64,000 bases of DNA from SCQX01 sp035720945 (GTDB lineage Bacteria > Pseudomonadota > Gammaproteobacteria > Burkholderiales > Burkholderiaceae_B), in contig DASTNK010000058.1 of NCBI GenBank assembly GCA_035720945.1, positions 4,346 to 68,345 on the forward strand, in the 5' to 3' direction. Position 1 is the first letter of the stretch, and each line of letters begins with the position of its first letter. The notes beneath the pieces are model-generated. The model had not been told where the DNA came from. It saw nothing but the letters and a program-made list of their open reading frames with translations, and made no database searches. This document shows positions 62,309-64,000 of the stretch, piece after piece. Both the position numbers and the translations under genes were made by a program.

Positions 62309-62866
62309 ATGAAATCCGCACAAGAACTGCGTGTTGGCAACGTGGTCAACGTCGGCAGTGATGCCCTGGTCGTCCAGAAGGCTGAATACAACAAATCCGG
62401 GCGCAACGCGGCCGTGGTGAAACTGAAGTTCAAGAACCTGCTTACGGGTTCGGGCAGTGAGTCGGTCGTCAAGGCCGACGAGAAATTCGATATTGTCGTT
62501 CTGGATAAGAAAGAATGCACGTATTCGTACTTCGCCGACCCCATGTATGTCTTCATGGACGCCGAATACAACCAGCATGAAGTCGAAGCAGACAGCATGG
62601 GCGACGCCCTGAATTACCTCGAGGAAGGCATGACTGTGGAAGTCGTCTTTCACGCTGGCCGGGCCATCTCGGTGGACCTCCCCACTATCGTTGTGCGCGA
62701 AATCACCTATACCGAACCCGCCACCCGTGGTGACACCTCGGGCAAGGTGCTGAAGCCCGCCAAGACGAACACCGGCATGGAAATCAGCGTTCCGTTGTTC
62801 TGTGAAATCGGTGACAAGATCGAAATCGACACACGCACGGGCGAATACCGCAGCCGCGTGATGTGA
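62309..62866 (+). CDS. efp: Elongation factor P, rhamnosylated (Arg32) type
   Basis: EF-P relieves ribosome stalling at proline runs. The 185-residue protein begins [20 protein letters not shown] and has the loop [13 protein letters not shown], whose Arg is residue 32 when counted from ATG 62309. That is the modified residue of EarP-dependent EF-P, not the Lys of E. coli type. The C-terminus is ...[18 protein letters not shown] 62306 is also possible (then Arg33). Downstream of earP by about 86 bases. Confidence 0.96.
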   Translation: MKSAQELRVGNVVNVGSDALVVQKAEYNKSGRNAAVVKLKFKNLLTGSGSESVVKADEKFDIVVLDKKECTYSYFADPMYVFMDAEYNQHEVEADSMGDALNYLEEGMTVEVVFHAGRAISVDLPTIVVREITYTEPATRGDTSGKVLKPAKTNTGMEISVPLFCEIGDKIEIDTRTGEYRSRVM

Positions 62867-62942
62867 ATCTTCGTGGCGGCCCTCGCCGCCACGGCCCCTG
62901 CCAGACCCAACCAGGGCGGGGGCGGCACTTGGCCGATGCCAC

Positions 62943-63422
62943 CTACTGCAGGCGGTCATCGTCCAGGAAATCGGGCACCGGCATCACGGCGATGCCATCC
63001 CGGGCCAGTTCCTGGCGTTCTTCTTCCGTCGCGGTGCCGCGAATGGCGCGCTCTTGTGATTCGCCCTCGTGCATGCGCCGGGCCTCGTCGGCAAAGCGTG
63101 TGCCGACGTTTTCGGCGCCCCGCACGATTTCACGTATCTGGCGCAGCATTTCCGCTTGCAATTGGGCCAGTTGCCGCCCCGCCGGCGCGGCCACTGGCTG
63201 AGCCTGCGCGGGTGCTTGGCGACCGTCCGCAGGCGTTGAATCACGGCCCGCGCCGGTGTTCACACGCGCTGCGGTCAGCTTGCGCACCACATTGTGGCTA
63301 TTGCAGACAGGGCAGGTCAGCAGACCGCTTTCACGTTGCGATTCGTAGCTGTCGGCCGAGCCGAACCAGCCCTCGAAAACGTGGCCGGAATCGCATTGGA
63401 GGTCGAAGACTTTCAGTGACAT
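62943..63422 (-). CDS. DUF1178 family protein
   Basis: A 159-residue protein. MSLKVFDLQCDSGHVFEGWF has a Cys/His pair, and LLTCPVCNSHNVVRKLTAAR a CPVC, together a likely zinc ribbon. A Pro/Ala/Gln-rich linker is followed by a charged helical C-terminus, GTRFADEARRMHEGESQE and ATEEERQELARDGIAVMPVPDF. This matches DUF1178, whose function is unknown. Convergent with efp. Confidence 0.88.
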   Translation of the reverse strand: MSLKVFDLQCDSGHVFEGWFGSADSYESQRESGLLTCPVCNSHNVVRKLTAARVNTGAGRDSTPADGRQAPAQAQPVAAPAGRQLAQLQAEMLRQIREIVRGAENVGTRFADEARRMHEGESQERAIRGTATEEERQELARDGIAVMPVPDFLDDDRLQ

Positions 63423-63489
63423 ACCTTCATGATGGGGCCAAATAAAAAAAAATCAATAGCCTTTCTTCGCTACCCCGCCCCGACGGTGA

Positions 63490-64000
63490 CTAGCAGTGCC
63501 CCTGTTTCCAGCAGCGGTAGCGCCACACCCAGGGAGGCACCGGCGACGGGTCGCGCCACAGGCCTTTTCCGGCCTTGCGAGCGGCTGCCTCGAGCCCAGG
63601 GAGGCTCGGATCGCGCATGTATTTGCCACGCCCAGCTCCATTGGCCCACGCCAGCCCCTGTTCCACGAGCACCTGGTTCGCAGTGGATCCGTTGCCCAGG
63701 GGCACGTCGCACACACTGCGCCCGTACTGGTCGTGCTCGAAGCACGTCAGGCTCAGCACCCTGCCCGCCACCATGTCGGCCAGCGCCTGTCTGGCCACTT
63801 GCGCCATGGGCTGGCCGGGACGTTCGCGATCCTTCGTGGTCTCGGGGGCATCGATGCTTGCCAGGCGAATCCGCTCGCGACGGCCATCGACCAGCAACGT
63901 GAACGTATCGCCGTCGGCGACATGCACCACCTTGCCGGTGAGAGAGTAGGCTGCCTCGCGAGACGGCGCGTCCATATGTTGCCCGGACGCCACGAAACCC
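63490..64000 (-). CDS. Thermonuclease (SNase-like) domain protein, 5' end cut by window edge
   Basis: At least 167 residues with the staphylococcal-nuclease (OB) fold. TGKVVHVADGDTFTLLVDGR is followed by ERIRLASIDAPETTKDRERPGQP, the nuclease Arg/Glu region, then CFEHDQYGRSVCDVPLG and WANGAGRGKYMRDPSLPGLE. The frame is still open at base 64000, with GTG 63993 and ATG 63975 the only visible starts, so a signal peptide probably lies beyond the window. Likely an exported DNA/RNA nuclease. Confidence 0.85.
   Translation of the reverse strand, partial: GFVASGQHMDAPSREAAYSLTGKVVHVADGDTFTLLVDGRRERIRLASIDAPETTKDRERPGQPMAQVARQALADMVAGRVLSLTCFEHDQYGRSVCDVPLGNGSTANQVLVEQGLAWANGAGRGKYMRDPSLPGLEAAARKAGKGLWRDPSPVPPWVWRYRCWKQGHC

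Overview
The window is GC-rich, densely packed bacterial DNA. Its gene content and order (aroQ-accB-accC-prmA, rplU-rpmA-obgE-proB, sdhCDAB-sdhE-gltA, earP-efp, ftsEX-mutY, a DUF4148 protein, a DUF2863-like protein) point to a betaproteobacterium of the order Burkholderiales, most likely an Alcaligenaceae relative of Bordetella, Achromobacter or Castellaniella. Most of it is chromosomal core. I see no tRNA, rRNA, CRISPR array, intact insertion sequence or prophage. Both edges cut a gene: prmA on the left and a nuclease-like gene on the right.

Layout. 1-3934 (minus): a TlpA-like thioredoxin, aroQ, accB, accC and prmA. 4029-12634 (plus): mpl, a YqiA-like esterase, an RNB-domain RNase, a TonB-like protein, aroE, mtgA, lptG and apaH, several joined by 4-base ATGA overlaps. 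12639-14679 (minus): a small rubredoxin gene, yqgE, ruvX and a PlsC-type acyltransferase. 14740-17559 (plus): a degenerate thiD, thiE and hemL. 17594-25675: an aerobic CoA-dependent anthranilate (2-aminobenzoate) degradation operon on the minus strand. It holds the monooxygenase/reductase, an SDR, an enoyl-CoA hydratase, an acyl-CoA dehydrogenase, the CoA ligase and a RidA deaminase, with a divergent MarR regulator, and ends in a hairpin followed by a T-run. 25842-30371 (plus): argJ, rplU, rpmA, obgE and proB.

30432-36364 is a regulator-rich, more accessory-looking stretch: two closely similar LysR genes around a secreted repeat protein, an Lrp-type regulator divergent from dadA, a response regulator with a degenerate receiver, and an XRE repressor whose start codon lies inside a perfect inverted repeat. 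36438-38550 holds thiC behind a TPP riboswitch. Then come an OmpA-like lipoprotein (minus), ftsE, ftsX, mutY, and a 680-base intergenic stretch with degenerate repeats.

42874-59701 is a central-carbon supercluster. On the minus strand: a GntR regulator followed by sdhC-sdhD-sdhA-sdhB-sdhE-gltA. On the plus strand: mdh, prpB, prpC, prpD, a small GNAT protein, acnB and acnA. The same 12-bp palindrome (TCTTATATAAGA) lies between the GntR gene and mdh and again directly before acnB, next to promoter -10 elements. This suggests that one regulator links the TCA and methylcitrate cycles. The window ends with a DUF2863-like protein, earP and efp (rhamnosyl-type EF-P with Arg32), a DUF1178 protein and a partial SNase-like protein.

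The least-described features are the RidA-containing anthranilate operon, the shared GntR operator, the thiC leader with a Shine-Dalgarno-masking hairpin, and the XRE operator overlapping its own start codon.
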